From Streptomyces sp. NA04227 (lineage in GTDB: Bacteria > Actinomycetota > Actinomycetes > Streptomycetales > Streptomycetaceae): a DNA stretch of 64,000 nucleotides. How positions within the stretch are numbered: position 1 is the first letter of the stretch; every line of letters begins with the position of its first letter. The position numbers and the translations under genes were made by a program. Below are positions 22,518 through 30,561 of this stretch, one piece after another. The stretch lies in contig NZ_CP054918.1 of assembly GCF_013364195.1 (NCBI RefSeq), positions 7,119,001-7,183,000 of the forward strand. The letters are read 5' to 3'. A model generated the notes under the pieces. The model was given only the letters and a program-made list of their open reading frames with translations. It was not told where the DNA came from and searched no databases.

Positions 22518-25406
22518 ATGACCACTTCCCTCCTCCGCCGCTCGGGAGCCCCGGTTCTGGTGGGCCGCGAAACGGAACTGCGCAGACTCGTCGAGGCCAT
22601 GGGCCGGACCCCTTCGGTCACCTTCGTCGAAGGTGAGGCGGGGATCGGCAAGACCCGGCTGATCCACGAGGCGCTGGACCAGCCCGAGGTGCGGGGCCGC
22701 CGCATTCTGACCGGAGTCTGCCTTCCGCTGCGCGAACCCTTCCCGTACGGGCCGGTCTTCGACCTGCTGCGCCGTGTGGAGGGGCGCGTACCCCAGGGCC
22801 TCAACCCGGTGTGCGGGGCGCTGCGCCCCTATCTGCCCGAGCTCGCCGGTGCCCTGCCGCCCGCCCCCGAGCCCCTGACCGACCACCGCGCCGACCGGCA
22901 CCGGCTGTTCCGCGCGGTGCGCACGCTGCTCGGCTCTCTCGGCGACGCCGTGGTGGTCGTCGAGGACCTGCACTGGGCGGACGACGGGACCCGGGACCTG
23001 GTCCGCTTCCTGGCCGACGATCCACCGGCGGGCACGGCCGCGGTCCTCAGCTACCGCCGCGAGGACCTGCCCGGCGGCGGCCTCCCGCTCGGCCGCGCCT
23101 ACCGCAACGCCCCAGGTACCACCGCCCTGTTGCTGCCGCTGCGGCCCCTGGACGTGTCCGCCGTACGCACCCTGACCGCCGCCATCACCGGCGACCGGCA
23201 GGTCCCGGTCGCACTCGCCACCGAACTGCACGCCCGCACCGCCGGGATCCCCTTCGTCGTCGAGGAGATGGTGCGCGCGCTCGACGGTGCCGGCACCAGG
23301 ACCGCCGACGGCAGCGCACCCGAGACACTCGACGCGCTGGAGGTGCCCGCCCTGCTCCGGGACGCCATGGCCGACCGGATGACCGGGCTGAGCCCGCACG
23401 CCGTGGCCGTGGTCCACGCCGCGGCGGTGCTGCGCATCCCGGCGGGCCAGGAACTCCTCGTCCAGGCCGTCGGCGGCGACCCGTCCGAGGCGGAGCGCGG
23501 AATCCTGGAGGCACTGCGCGCGGGTGTGCTCTACGACTGCGGCGACGACCGCTACGGCTTCCGGCACACCCTCGCCCAGCAGGCCGTCTACAGCGCACTG
23601 CCCGGCGTGGACCGCCGCCGTCTGCACCGCGGCGTCATCGCGGCCCTGTCCGCCGCCGACCGGCCGCCCACCGTCCAACTCGCCTACCACGCGCAGCAGT
23701 CCGGCGACGCCGACGCCTGGCTGCGCTACGGCGGCGCGGCAGCCAGACAGGCGGGCGAGATGGGCGACACCGCCACCGCGGTGGAACTCCTGGAGGCCCT
23801 GCTCTCCGACCCGCGGCTGCCCACGCACGACCGCGCGGCCCTGGCCACCGAACTCAGCCGCGTCGCCGTGATCGGGCTCGCCCACCGCCGCGCCGTCGCC
23901 CTGCTCCGGCGGGTCATCCGGGACGGCGGGCTGCCGGACGCGGTACGCGGCGAGATCCGGCTCAACCTCGGTCTGCTGCTGAGCAATCAGGCGGGCGCCC
24001 ACGACGAGGGCCGGGCGGTCACCACCACCGCGGTCGGCGAGCTCCAGGCCCGCCCGGCGCTCGCGGCGCGCGCCATGTCCGTCCTCGCCATGCCCAACTG
24101 GGGCGAGGACCCCTACGCGGTCCACCACGACTGGATCCAGCGCGCCGAGCGGCTGGTCGCCGACGAACAGGACCTCGCCCTGCGGCTCGCGGTACGCGGC
24201 AACCACCTGGCCCTGCGCATGTCCAGGGGCGAGCCCTCGGCCCGCACCGAGGCCGAGACCGTGCTCGCCACCGGCCGGTCGACACCCGAGCGGCTCCAGA
24301 TCGCCCGGCTCTGCGGCAACCTCGCCGAAGCGGCCACCTGGCTCGGCCACTTCGAGGAGGCCGAACAGTTCCGGGTACGCGGCCAGCGGCTCGCCGAGGA
24401 GTGCGGGGCGCCCTTCCTGCAGGGCGTCATCGACGGCACCGCCCTGCGGCTCCAGTGCCACACGGGCCACTGGACGGGTCTGGCCGACCGGGCCCGGGAG
24501 GTCCTGGACATGGTCGAGGACGTCTCCGGGATCGCGGCGGACGCCCACCTCGTCCTCGGCCTGCTCGCCGTCGCCCGAGGCGAGTGGGAGGAAGCCGCGA
24601 CCGAACTGGGCGCCGCCGCGCTCGACGACCCCGCCAACGCCCCGGCCCCGATACTGGCCGCCGCCTCCGGCGCGCTCGTACGGGTGCACACCGCGCGCGG
24701 CGAGACCGACGCCGCCTGCGCCGAGTCCGAGCGCGCCCTGGACCGGCTGCGCCGCAAGGACATCTGGGTCTGGGGCGCGGCCCTGGTACCCGCGGCGGTG
24801 GCGGCCTACGTACGGGACGGCCAGGACGCGCGGGCCGCCGCCGTACTCGCCGAGTTCACCGACGGCATCGCGCAGGCGGACGCTCCCCAGGCCGCGGCCG
24901 CACAGCGGGCGGCACGCGGCACCGTGGAGGCCGCGGCCGGACGGCACGAGGAGGCGGCCCTCTCGTTCGAGGGGGCCCGGAGCCGCTACGCCGCACTGCC
25001 CCACCCCTACGCCGCGGCCCGCGCCCACGAGGCCCGGCTGAGATCCCTCATCGCCGCGGGCGACACGGACGCCGCCGCCGAACTCGCCCCGCTCGCCGAG
25101 CAGTTCACCGCACTCGGGGCCACCAGGGACGCCGCGCGCTGCCGACGTGTACTGCGTGGCAACGGTGTCATGACACCGTCCCGCCGCGGCCGACGCGGAT
25201 ACGGCAGCCAACTCTCCCCGCGTGAAACGGAAGTGGCCCGCCTCGTCGCCCTCGGCCGCACCAACCGCGAGATCGCCGCCGTCCTGTTCCTGTCGCCCCG
25301 CACCGTCGAGCAGCACGTGGCCAAGGTCCTGCGCAAACTCGGCGCCTCCTCCCGCGAGCAGATCGCCGGACGGGAGGATCTCTCCGGACCTCCGCAGGAC
25401 GCCTGA
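22518..25406 (+). CDS. LuxR-family ATP-binding regulator of the LAL (MalT-like) class
   Basis: A 962-residue large regulator. The N-terminal AAA-type ATPase has Walker A GEAGIGKT (residues 39-46) and Walker B VVVVEDLHWADD. A long helical TPR-like middle (about 400-880) would receive a signal. The C-terminal LuxR helix-turn-helix is LSPRETEVARLVALGRTNREI followed by SPRTVEQHVAKVLRKLG. LAL proteins act as pathway activators. Divergent orientation from the PKD proteases makes them, or the enclosed repeat-bounded block, possible targets; this is not shown by the sequence. The ATG at 22518 was chosen because it precedes the conserved LVGRETEL. Confidence 0.88.
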   Translation: MTTSLLRRSGAPVLVGRETELRRLVEAMGRTPSVTFVEGEAGIGKTRLIHEALDQPEVRGRRILTGVCLPLREPFPYGPVFDLLRRVEGRVPQGLNPVCGALRPYLPELAGALPPAPEPLTDHRADRHRLFRAVRTLLGSLGDAVVVVEDLHWADDGTRDLVRFLADDPPAGTAAVLSYRREDLPGGGLPLGRAYRNAPGTTALLLPLRPLDVSAVRTLTAAITGDRQVPVALATELHARTAGIPFVVEEMVRALDGAGTRTADGSAPETLDALEVPALLRDAMADRMTGLSPHAVAVVHAAAVLRIPAGQELLVQAVGGDPSEAERGILEALRAGVLYDCGDDRYGFRHTLAQQAVYSALPGVDRRRLHRGVIAALSAADRPPTVQLAYHAQQSGDADAWLRYGGAAARQAGEMGDTATAVELLEALLSDPRLPTHDRAALATELSRVAVIGLAHRRAVALLRRVIRDGGLPDAVRGEIRLNLGLLLSNQAGAHDEGRAVTTTAVGELQARPALAARAMSVLAMPNWGEDPYAVHHDWIQRAERLVADEQDLALRLAVRGNHLALRMSRGEPSARTEAETVLATGRSTPERLQIARLCGNLAEAATWLGHFEEAEQFRVRGQRLAEECGAPFLQGVIDGTALRLQCHTGHWTGLADRAREVLDMVEDVSGIAADAHLVLGLLAVARGEWEEAATELGAAALDDPANAPAPILAAASGALVRVHTARGETDAACAESERALDRLRRKDIWVWGAALVPAAVAAYVRDGQDARAAAVLAEFTDGIAQADAPQAAAAQRAARGTVEAAAGRHEEAALSFEGARSRYAALPHPYAAARAHEARLRSLIAAGDTDAAAELAPLAEQFTALGATRDAARCRRVLRGNGVMTPSRRGRRGYGSQLSPRETEVARLVALGRTNREIAAVLFLSPRTVEQHVAKVLRKLGASSREQIAGREDLSGPPQDA

Positions 25407-25475
25407 CACGTGTTGCCCGACGCCCTCGCCGCGACGGCTGAACGGCCTTGGCGAAGACCGGAGTTCACAGCCCGG

Positions 25476-25579
25476 CACTGTGAACGACCGAAGGCCAGGC
25501 ACCTGTTGGGTACCTGGCCTTTCGTTGTCCGCCCGCGGATCTACGGGGTACGTACCGAGGTCGTACGGCGACGTCAGCC
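25476..25579. repeat. Right copy of the 104-bp inverted repeat
   Basis: Reverse complement of the element at 18494-18597 (about 85% identity, no gaps). It starts in the stop region of the enoyl-CoA hydratase gene on the minus strand and contains the hairpin AAGGCCAGGCACC-TGTT-GGGTACCTGGCCTT (25491-25522), which can terminate both the LAL regulator transcript and the convergent hydratase transcript. Confidence 0.85.
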
Positions 25580-26245
25580 GAGCGGGTTGACGGTGTCGCG
25601 CAGGGCGGCCAGCGCGGGCGCGTACATGCGGGCCTTGATGGTGCCGATGGTGTCGCCCACCCTGTTCACCTGGGCCTGGGCGAGCTCGATGGCCGTCGAG
25701 CGGACGGCGTCCTCGGCGACGGCCTGGTCGACGATGCCGGCGGCAGCGGCGTCCTCGCCACCGAAGCGGCGGGCGACGACCATGGCCTCGTGAGCGGTCT
25801 GCGGGCTCAGTCGGCCCTGGATCAGGGCGGACATCCCGGGCGTGAAGGGGATGTTGATGTCCGCCTCGGGCAGGCACCAGTAGCCGCGGTCGGCACGCAT
25901 GACGCGGAAGTCGTGGGCCAGGGAGAACATCGCACCGGCGGCGAAGGCGTGGCCCTGGAGCGCGGCCACGGTGATCACCGGAAGCGACAGCGTCCGAGCC
26001 AGCAGCTGGTGGACGGAGACCACGTACTCGTGGTGCTGGTCGGCGTTGGCGAACAGCCAGTCCAGGTCGAGGCCGTTGGAGAAGAACTTGCCGGTCGCGG
26101 CGGTGACCAGGGCGCGGGGGCCCTCCGCCTTCTCCACCTCGTCCAGGGCTGCGTCGACCGCGGCGATCCAGTCGGGGTGGAAGCGGTTCTCGGTGTCCCC
26201 GATGTCCAGGACGAAGACGTTGTCGTGGCGCTCGAGCGTGGGCAT
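25574..26245 (-). CDS. Enoyl-CoA hydratase/isomerase family protein
   Basis: A 223-residue crotonase-fold enzyme. The CoA-binding and oxyanion region is ATGKFFSNGLDLDWL, and AALQGHAFAAGAMFSLAHDFRVM forms the second oxyanion-hole segment. Its length and the GLDLDW motif resemble short delta3,delta2-enoyl-CoA isomerase-like members more than classic hydratases, so the exact reaction in fatty-acid breakdown is uncertain. The ATG at 26245 follows CAGGGAG; the frame is open upstream but lacks similarity. It lies 71 bp behind a TetR gene on the same strand, which suggests co-transcription and control by that repressor. Confidence 0.85.
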   Translation of the reverse strand: MPTLERHDNVFVLDIGDTENRFHPDWIAAVDAALDEVEKAEGPRALVTAATGKFFSNGLDLDWLFANADQHHEYVVSVHQLLARTLSLPVITVAALQGHAFAAGAMFSLAHDFRVMRADRGYWCLPEADINIPFTPGMSALIQGRLSPQTAHEAMVVARRFGGEDAAAAGIVDQAVAEDAVRSTAIELAQAQVNRVGDTIGTIKARMYAPALAALRDTVNPLG

Positions 26246-26316
26246 ATCGGCTCCCTGAAGGTGGGTGTGGGCGGGGTGAGTTGGGACTGGGTGGGTCGGC
26301 ATGGGGGCTGGTCCGG

Positions 26317-26922
26317 TCACTGTCGAAGGGCGGTGTCCGGCGGGCTCCGCAGTGCGTGGATCAGCAGGTCGTGGATCTCGGCGGCGGCCGACTCCAGTGC
26401 GGCGGGGCTCTGTTCGGCGCGGCACATGACCACCGCGCCCTCGACCGAGGCGATGATGAAGGAGGCCAGCCGCCTGCCTCGTTCTTCGGGCAGGCCGTGC
26501 CGGGTGAGCATGACCGCCAGTGCCTCCTGCCAGCGGGCGAACACCACGCCCGCCGAGCGGCTCAGGTGCGGGGCCTCGTCGTTGGTCTCCACGGCCACGG
26601 CGACGATCGGGCACCCGGCCCGGAAATCGCTCGCCACGAGCTGCTCGCGCCAGAGCGCGAAGAACGTGTCGACCGCCCCCACCGGATCGTCGGCCTGTGC
26701 GGCGGCGTCGATCAGCCCGGCGATCAGGTCACCGGCGAACGCCACCGCCTCGTCGATCAACTGGGCGCGCCCACCGGGGAAATGGTGGTAGACCGAGCCC
26801 CGCGGGGCGCCGCTGTGCGCCAGTACCCGGTCGATGCTCGTCCCGGTGGCGCCGTACTCCCGCAGCAGCGCCGCGGCGCTGAGGACCATCCGCTCACGGC
26901 TGTCGCTCTTGCGCGGGCTCAT
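26317..26922 (-). CDS. TetR/AcrR-family regulator
   Basis: A 201-residue repressor. The N-terminal HTH (residues about 8-55) reads MVLSAAALLREYGATGTSIDR followed by GAPRGSVYHHFPGG, the YxHF element being typical. The C-terminal ligand domain (AGCPIVAVAVETNDE, FIIASVEGAVVMCRAEQS) resembles the LmrA/YxaF-like TetR subgroup. It probably represses itself and the downstream hydratase/isomerase gene. The ligand is unknown; an acyl-CoA or a drug-like compound is possible. Confidence 0.88.
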   Translation of the reverse strand: MSPRKSDSRERMVLSAAALLREYGATGTSIDRVLAHSGAPRGSVYHHFPGGRAQLIDEAVAFAGDLIAGLIDAAAQADDPVGAVDTFFALWREQLVASDFRAGCPIVAVAVETNDEAPHLSRSAGVVFARWQEALAVMLTRHGLPEERGRRLASFIIASVEGAVVMCRAEQSPAALESAAAEIHDLLIHALRSPPDTALRQ

Positions 26923-27173
26923 GGGGCCACCGGCCCGCCGGTGGTGCGGTGTGCGGACACAGGGCCGCCGATCGCGCGCCGGTGCATGCCGAACACCGCC
27001 CTTCCTCGGCTCCGGGACGAGACGTCCTCAGCGGGTACTGGGGTACTGGTGAGTAACTTATGGCGCTCCGCATAGAACCTGCAAGGGGGTGCGGGTCGGT
27101 GTTCCTCACACGGCACGGGAGGTGGCGACGGGTGGCACTGCCTGCCGTTGCCGTCGTGGCACCCGTGGCATGG

Positions 27174-27209
27174 CCGAAGGCCGACACCTGGTGGGGTGTC
27201 GGCCTTCGG
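27174..27209 (-). terminator. 15-bp perfect hairpin downstream of the SLT transglycosylase gene
   Basis: Arms 27174-27188 and 27195-27209 pair without mismatch around TGGTGG. No T-tract follows on either strand, which is common for Streptomyces terminators. Confidence 0.65.
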
Positions 27210-27230
27210 TGTGTGGCTGTGTCGCTTGGT

Positions 27231-27265
27231 GCCGTGCCGTGCCGTGCCGTGCCGTGCCGTGCCGT
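27231..27265. repeat. (GCCGT)7 microsatellite
   Basis: Seven perfect, uninterrupted GCCGT units lie between the hairpin and the 3' end of the SLT gene. It is non-coding and likely prone to slippage. Confidence 0.92.
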
Positions 27266-27295
27266 GTGGCTGTGGTGGCGTGGTGTCGGTGTGCC

Positions 27296-28114
27296 TTAGT
27301 AGGCGCTGTCGACGTTGTCCATGGAGCCGTATTTGTCGGCGGCGTAGTTGGCGGCGGCGGTGATGTTGGCGACGGGGTCGTAGATGTTCTTGGGGGTGCC
27401 TTCGACGTGGTAGGCCTCGAAGGTCGGGGGGATGACCTGGAGGAGTCCCTTGGAGGGGATTCCGTTCTGGGCGTTGATGTCCCAGTCGTTGATGGCCTTG
27501 GGGTTGCCGGAGGATTCGCGGAGGATGTTGCGGTGGAGGCCTTCGTAGGAGCCGGGTATTCCCTTTTCCTTCATGATGGCGAGGGATTCGCGGATCCAGC
27601 CGTCGAGGTTGTTGGCGTAGGTGCGGTGGGTGGAGCGGTTGGCGGCCTGCTTCTTGCCTCGTTCGGCCTTGGCCTTGGCGGCGGCCTTCTTGGCCTTCTC
27701 AGCCTTCTCGGCCTTTTCCTTCTTGGCGGCGGCGGCCTTCTTCTGTGCGGCGTCCTTCTTGGCGTCGTCGGTCTTGACGCCGAGCTTTTCGGCGACGCTG
27801 TTGATCTTCTGGTCGTCGGTGGCGTGGGGGCCGGTGGTGCTGGTGTGGGTGTCGACGGTCTTGGTGGTGGCGACCTTGGTGCTGGCGGCGGGGGCGGCGT
27901 CGGTGGTGGTGTTGCCGCCGGTGGTGGTGAGGCCGAGGGTGAGGGCTGCGGCGCCGAGGGTGGCGAGGCCGGTCATGGTGTACTTCTGGGCCGTGGAGAG
28001 GTCCCGGGCGTAGGCGGTGGTGGCCGTGGTGGCCTGGCGTGCCTTGTCCTGGGTGTAGGTGGTGGCCTTGGTGAAGTGCTTTCCGAGACCGTGAATCGTC
28101 GTGTTCTTGGGCAT
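27296..28114 (-). CDS. SLT-domain lytic transglycosylase with Lys/Ala-rich stalk
   Basis: A 272-residue cell-wall hydrolase. Residues about 45-65 form a hydrophobic export segment (YTMTGLATLGAAALTLGL). A coiled, highly charged Lys/Ala-rich stalk (about 115-160) leads to a C-terminal lysozyme-like SLT domain: NILRESSGNPKAINDWD contains the catalytic Glu, followed by GIPSKGLLQVIPPTFEAY and ITAAANYAADKYG. It should cleave peptidoglycan glycan strands, as related Streptomyces hydrolases do during germination and sporulation. The ATG at 28114 follows AGAGGT. The long leader suggests post-transcriptional control. Confidence 0.88.
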   Translation of the reverse strand: MPKNTTIHGLGKHFTKATTYTQDKARQATTATTAYARDLSTAQKYTMTGLATLGAAALTLGLTTTGGNTTTDAAPAASTKVATTKTVDTHTSTTGPHATDDQKINSVAEKLGVKTDDAKKDAAQKKAAAAKKEKAEKAEKAKKAAAKAKAERGKKQAANRSTHRTYANNLDGWIRESLAIMKEKGIPGSYEGLHRNILRESSGNPKAINDWDINAQNGIPSKGLLQVIPPTFEAYHVEGTPKNIYDPVANITAAANYAADKYGSMDNVDSAY

Positions 28115-28552
28115 GGGGGTGACCTCTTCTGTGGTGCGGAGGAGGTCGCTCTCAGTCCGGGGGACGGTTCCGGCGTAAACGGCCTGGGGTGTTTTCCCAG
28201 TGGCGCCGAGCGACGTGAACCAGTTTTAGGGGCGGGTTTTGTGGTTGGCAAAGGTGTGAGCTACGAAGGTGTTTAGTGGGGACTGGGGTGGTCGAAAGTC
28301 CCGGGACTGTCCTGGGTGCTCGGTGGTTTTGGGGGGTGTGGCCACTAGGTGGGTTCGTACGTGACGTGGGTTATATGTCGGGGCTCACATTCGGGCCCTT
28401 GACCCCTCACTTTCCGTTCCCCGAATTTCGCACGCAGTGAAGAAAATCCGGGGCCGTGGGAGAAACGAAGAGGGAGGGCCGCCGAGGCGTGCGCTCGCTG
28501 GGCGGGGGATAAGCGCTCGCGAGGCCGAGAGGGCTTCTGGAACGCTCGGCCC
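28115..28552. other. 438-bp divergent intergenic region, leader of the SLT gene and promoter of the methyltransferase gene
   Basis: No gene is supported. Within the SLT leader (minus strand) the arms GTCGCTC (28143-28149) and GAGCGAC (28206-28212) can close a roughly 70-nt structured element with internal hairpins. Streptomyces SLT and Rpf hydrolase genes often carry a c-di-AMP (ydaO) riboswitch here, but I could not match its conserved core. G- and T-rich runs (TTTTGGGGGGTG) lie near 28330. Confidence 0.4.
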
Positions 28553-29323
28553 ATGACCGGTATCCGTTCGTTCGAAGAGCTCGTTGCCGAGGGCGAGGCC
28601 GCCCCCACCGAAGGCTGGGACTTCTCCTGGTTCGAGGGCCGGGCGACCGAGGAGCGGCCCTCATGGGGCTATCAGCGGTCCATGGGGGCGCGGATGGCCG
28701 GGGCGCACGCCGCGCTGGACATCCAGACCGGTGGCGGCGAGGTGCTTGCCGGGGTGCCCGAACGGCCGCCGCTGTGTGTGGCGACGGAGTCGTGGCCCCC
28801 CAATGTCGCCAAGGCCACGGCGCTGCTGCATCCCCTGGGCACCGTGGTGGTCGCCGCCCCGGACGAGCCGCCGCTGCCCTTCGCGGACGGCGCCTTCGAC
28901 CTGGTGGTCAGCAGGCACCCCGTCACGCCGTACTTCGCCGAGATCGCCCGTGTCCTACGGCCCGGTGGTACCTACTTCGCTCAGCATGTCGGCCCGGCGA
29001 GTGCCTTCGAACTCGTGGAGTACTTCCTCGGTCCGCAGCCGGAGGAGGCACGAAACGGCCGCGACCCCGGCCGGGAGCGGGCACTGGCCGAGGCCGCGGG
29101 GCTGGAGATCGTCGATCTGCGCACGGAGCGGCTGCGGATGGAGTTCCACGGCATCGGGGCGGTCGTGCACTTCCTGCGCAAGGTGATCTGGATGGTGCCG
29201 GGCTTCACGGTGGCCGCCCACCGGCCCCGCCTCCGGGAACTCCACGAGGAGATCCTCGCCCGCGGCCCCTTTGTGGCCCACAGCACACGCACCCTGTTCG
29301 AGGCGAGGAAGCCCACCGCGTGA
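28553..29323 (+). CDS. Class I SAM-dependent methyltransferase
   Basis: A 256-residue protein with a Rossmann-like methyltransferase core: ALDIQTGGGEVLAGVPE is motif I (the usual DxGxGxG is DIQTGGGE), LPFADGAFDLVVSRHPV is motif IV, and VLRPGGTYFAQHVGP is the post-IV loop. The substrate is unknown. It is single and convergent with the sugar-acid operon. The ATG at 28553 directly precedes the conserved SFEELVAEGEAAP. Confidence 0.85.
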   Translation: MTGIRSFEELVAEGEAAPTEGWDFSWFEGRATEERPSWGYQRSMGARMAGAHAALDIQTGGGEVLAGVPERPPLCVATESWPPNVAKATALLHPLGTVVVAAPDEPPLPFADGAFDLVVSRHPVTPYFAEIARVLRPGGTYFAQHVGPASAFELVEYFLGPQPEEARNGRDPGRERALAEAAGLEIVDLRTERLRMEFHGIGAVVHFLRKVIWMVPGFTVAAHRPRLRELHEEILARGPFVAHSTRTLFEARKPTA

Positions 29324-29374
29324 GCCGGTCCGGTCAGTCCCGCCCCCGCCCCGTCCAGAGGGCGCGCGCGGCGC

Positions 29375-30253
29375 TCACCCCGAGCCCAGGCCGTACACGC
29401 GGGTCGCGGTCGCCCCGAACACCGCGTCCCGCTCGGTGGAGCTGAGGCCGGCGGTGAGTTCGCGGGCGGAGGCCAGGACCTCCCCGTAGGACGCGGCAAG
29501 AGTGCACACCGGCCAGTCGGAGCCGAACATCAGACGGTCGGGGCCGAATTCGGTGAGGGCGGTTTCCACGTACGGGCGCAGGTCCGCCGTGGTCCAGGAC
29601 GTCCAGTCGGCCTCGGTCACCAGGCCGGAGAGCTTGGCCGTGGTGTTCGGCAGGCTCGCGAGGCGGCAGAGGTCCGCGGCCCAGGGGGCGTGGGTTCCCG
29701 CGGCTACCGGGGGTTTGCCCAAGTGGTCGAGGACGAAGAGCAGTTCGGGTACGGCGAGTGCCGCGTCGACGGCGGCGGGCAGCTGGCGCGGAAGGATCAC
29801 CAGGTCGTGGACGAGTCCGGCGGCGGCCACCGCGCGCAGCCCGCGCAGTACGTCGGGGCGCAGCAGCCAGCGCGGGTCGGGCTCGCCCTGCACCTGGTGG
29901 CGAATGCCTACCAGGCGGTCACCGCCGGGGAGTTCGCGCAGAGCGGCGAGGCGGTCCTCGATCGCGGGGTCGGTGAGGTCGGTCCAGCCGACCACACCGG
30001 CCACCGGGGCGGCGCCCGCCGGAGGGTGGGCGGCGAGGTGGAGGAGTTCCGGGGTCTCGGCGGCCACGGTCACGGTCTGGACGACGACCGTGGCCTCGAC
30101 CTCGGCCCCGGCGGCGGTGGTGTCGGCCGCCAGGTCGCGGAGGGTGAAGTCCCGTCGCAGCGGGGCCAGTTCGGCTCCGGTGATCCAGCCCTGGTCCCGG
30201 ACGCCGAGGTCCCAGACGTGGTGGTGTGCGTCGATGAGGGGCACTTGCGTCAC
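29375..30253 (-). CDS. Amidohydrolase-2 family lactonase, probable L-fuconolactonase
   Basis: A 292-residue TIM-barrel hydrolase. LIDAHHHVWDLG supplies the metal-binding HxH-like motif at the N-terminus, VLDHLGKPP the middle histidine and MFGSDWPVCTLAASY the C-terminal aspartate; these are the signature of fuconolactonase and 2-pyrone-4,6-dicarboxylate lactonase-like enzymes. It should open L-fucono-1,5-lactone to L-fuconate. It is the last gene of the nine-gene operon; its GTG start overlaps the stop of the mutarotase gene (GTGA). Confidence 0.85.
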   Translation of the reverse strand: MTQVPLIDAHHHVWDLGVRDQGWITGAELAPLRRDFTLRDLAADTTAAGAEVEATVVVQTVTVAAETPELLHLAAHPPAGAAPVAGVVGWTDLTDPAIEDRLAALRELPGGDRLVGIRHQVQGEPDPRWLLRPDVLRGLRAVAAAGLVHDLVILPRQLPAAVDAALAVPELLFVLDHLGKPPVAAGTHAPWAADLCRLASLPNTTAKLSGLVTEADWTSWTTADLRPYVETALTEFGPDRLMFGSDWPVCTLAASYGEVLASARELTAGLSSTERDAVFGATATRVYGLGSG

Positions 30254-30561
30254 AGCTCCCAGACCTGCGGCAGGCCCGCCGAGGATCCCTCGGCGGAGTA
30301 GTCGTGCACGACGTCGAGCAGCTCGGCCATCCGCGCCTGCCAGGCGACGTTGACCGGCAGCCCCTCCAGTTCGGCGAGCAGCCGTGCGTAGTCCTCGCAG
30401 TCGATCACGTGGAACAGGTCGGTGCCGCTGCGCCAGATGGTCCAGGAGCGGGCCCCGGCGGCCCGGATGGCCTCGGTGAGTTCCGCGGGCACCTCCCGGT
30501 GGGCCTGTTCGTACTCGGCGACGCGGTCCGCTCTGACCTTGGTGTGCAGTGCCACTCTCAT
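30250..30561 (-). CDS. L-rhamnose/L-fucose mutarotase (RhaM/FucM-like)
   Basis: A 103-residue dimeric alpha/beta barrel protein of the RhaM family (MRVALHTKVRADRVAEYEQAH, then WTIWRSGTDLFHVIDCED, then VNVAWQARMAELLDV) that interconverts alpha and beta anomers of 6-deoxy sugars, supplying the anomer used by the aldose dehydrogenase. It overlaps LutC upstream (ATGA) and the lactonase downstream (GTGA), so it is fully embedded in the operon. Confidence 0.87.
   Translation of the reverse strand: MRVALHTKVRADRVAEYEQAHREVPAELTEAIRAAGARSWTIWRSGTDLFHVIDCEDYARLLAELEGLPVNVAWQARMAELLDVVHDYSAEGSSAGLPQVWEL

Larger units (their letters stand above)
26923..27295. other. Intergenic region with terminator hairpin and a pentanucleotide microsatellite
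   Basis: This 373-bp stretch holds no gene. It carries the promoter of the TetR gene at its left end (GTGAGTAACTTATGG near 27048 is an AT-rich patch), a perfect 15-bp stem at 27174-27209 (CCGAAGGCCGACACC and complement, loop TGGTGG) placed to terminate the SLT transglycosylase transcript on the minus strand, and (GCCGT)7 at 27231-27265. Confidence 0.6.

Noticed and set aside
18494..25579. Inverted repeat considered as ends of an IS element or composite transposon
   Set aside because: No transposase or recombinase gene between the copies and no target-site duplication could be recognised.
22488..25877. Very long antisense frame across the LAL regulator
   Set aside because: Low-complexity Gly/Arg/Glu product without motifs; the plus strand has Walker and LuxR motifs.
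28115..28300. c-di-AMP (ydaO) riboswitch call for the SLT leader
   Set aside because: The conserved core sequences could not be found by eye; kept only as a structure to test.
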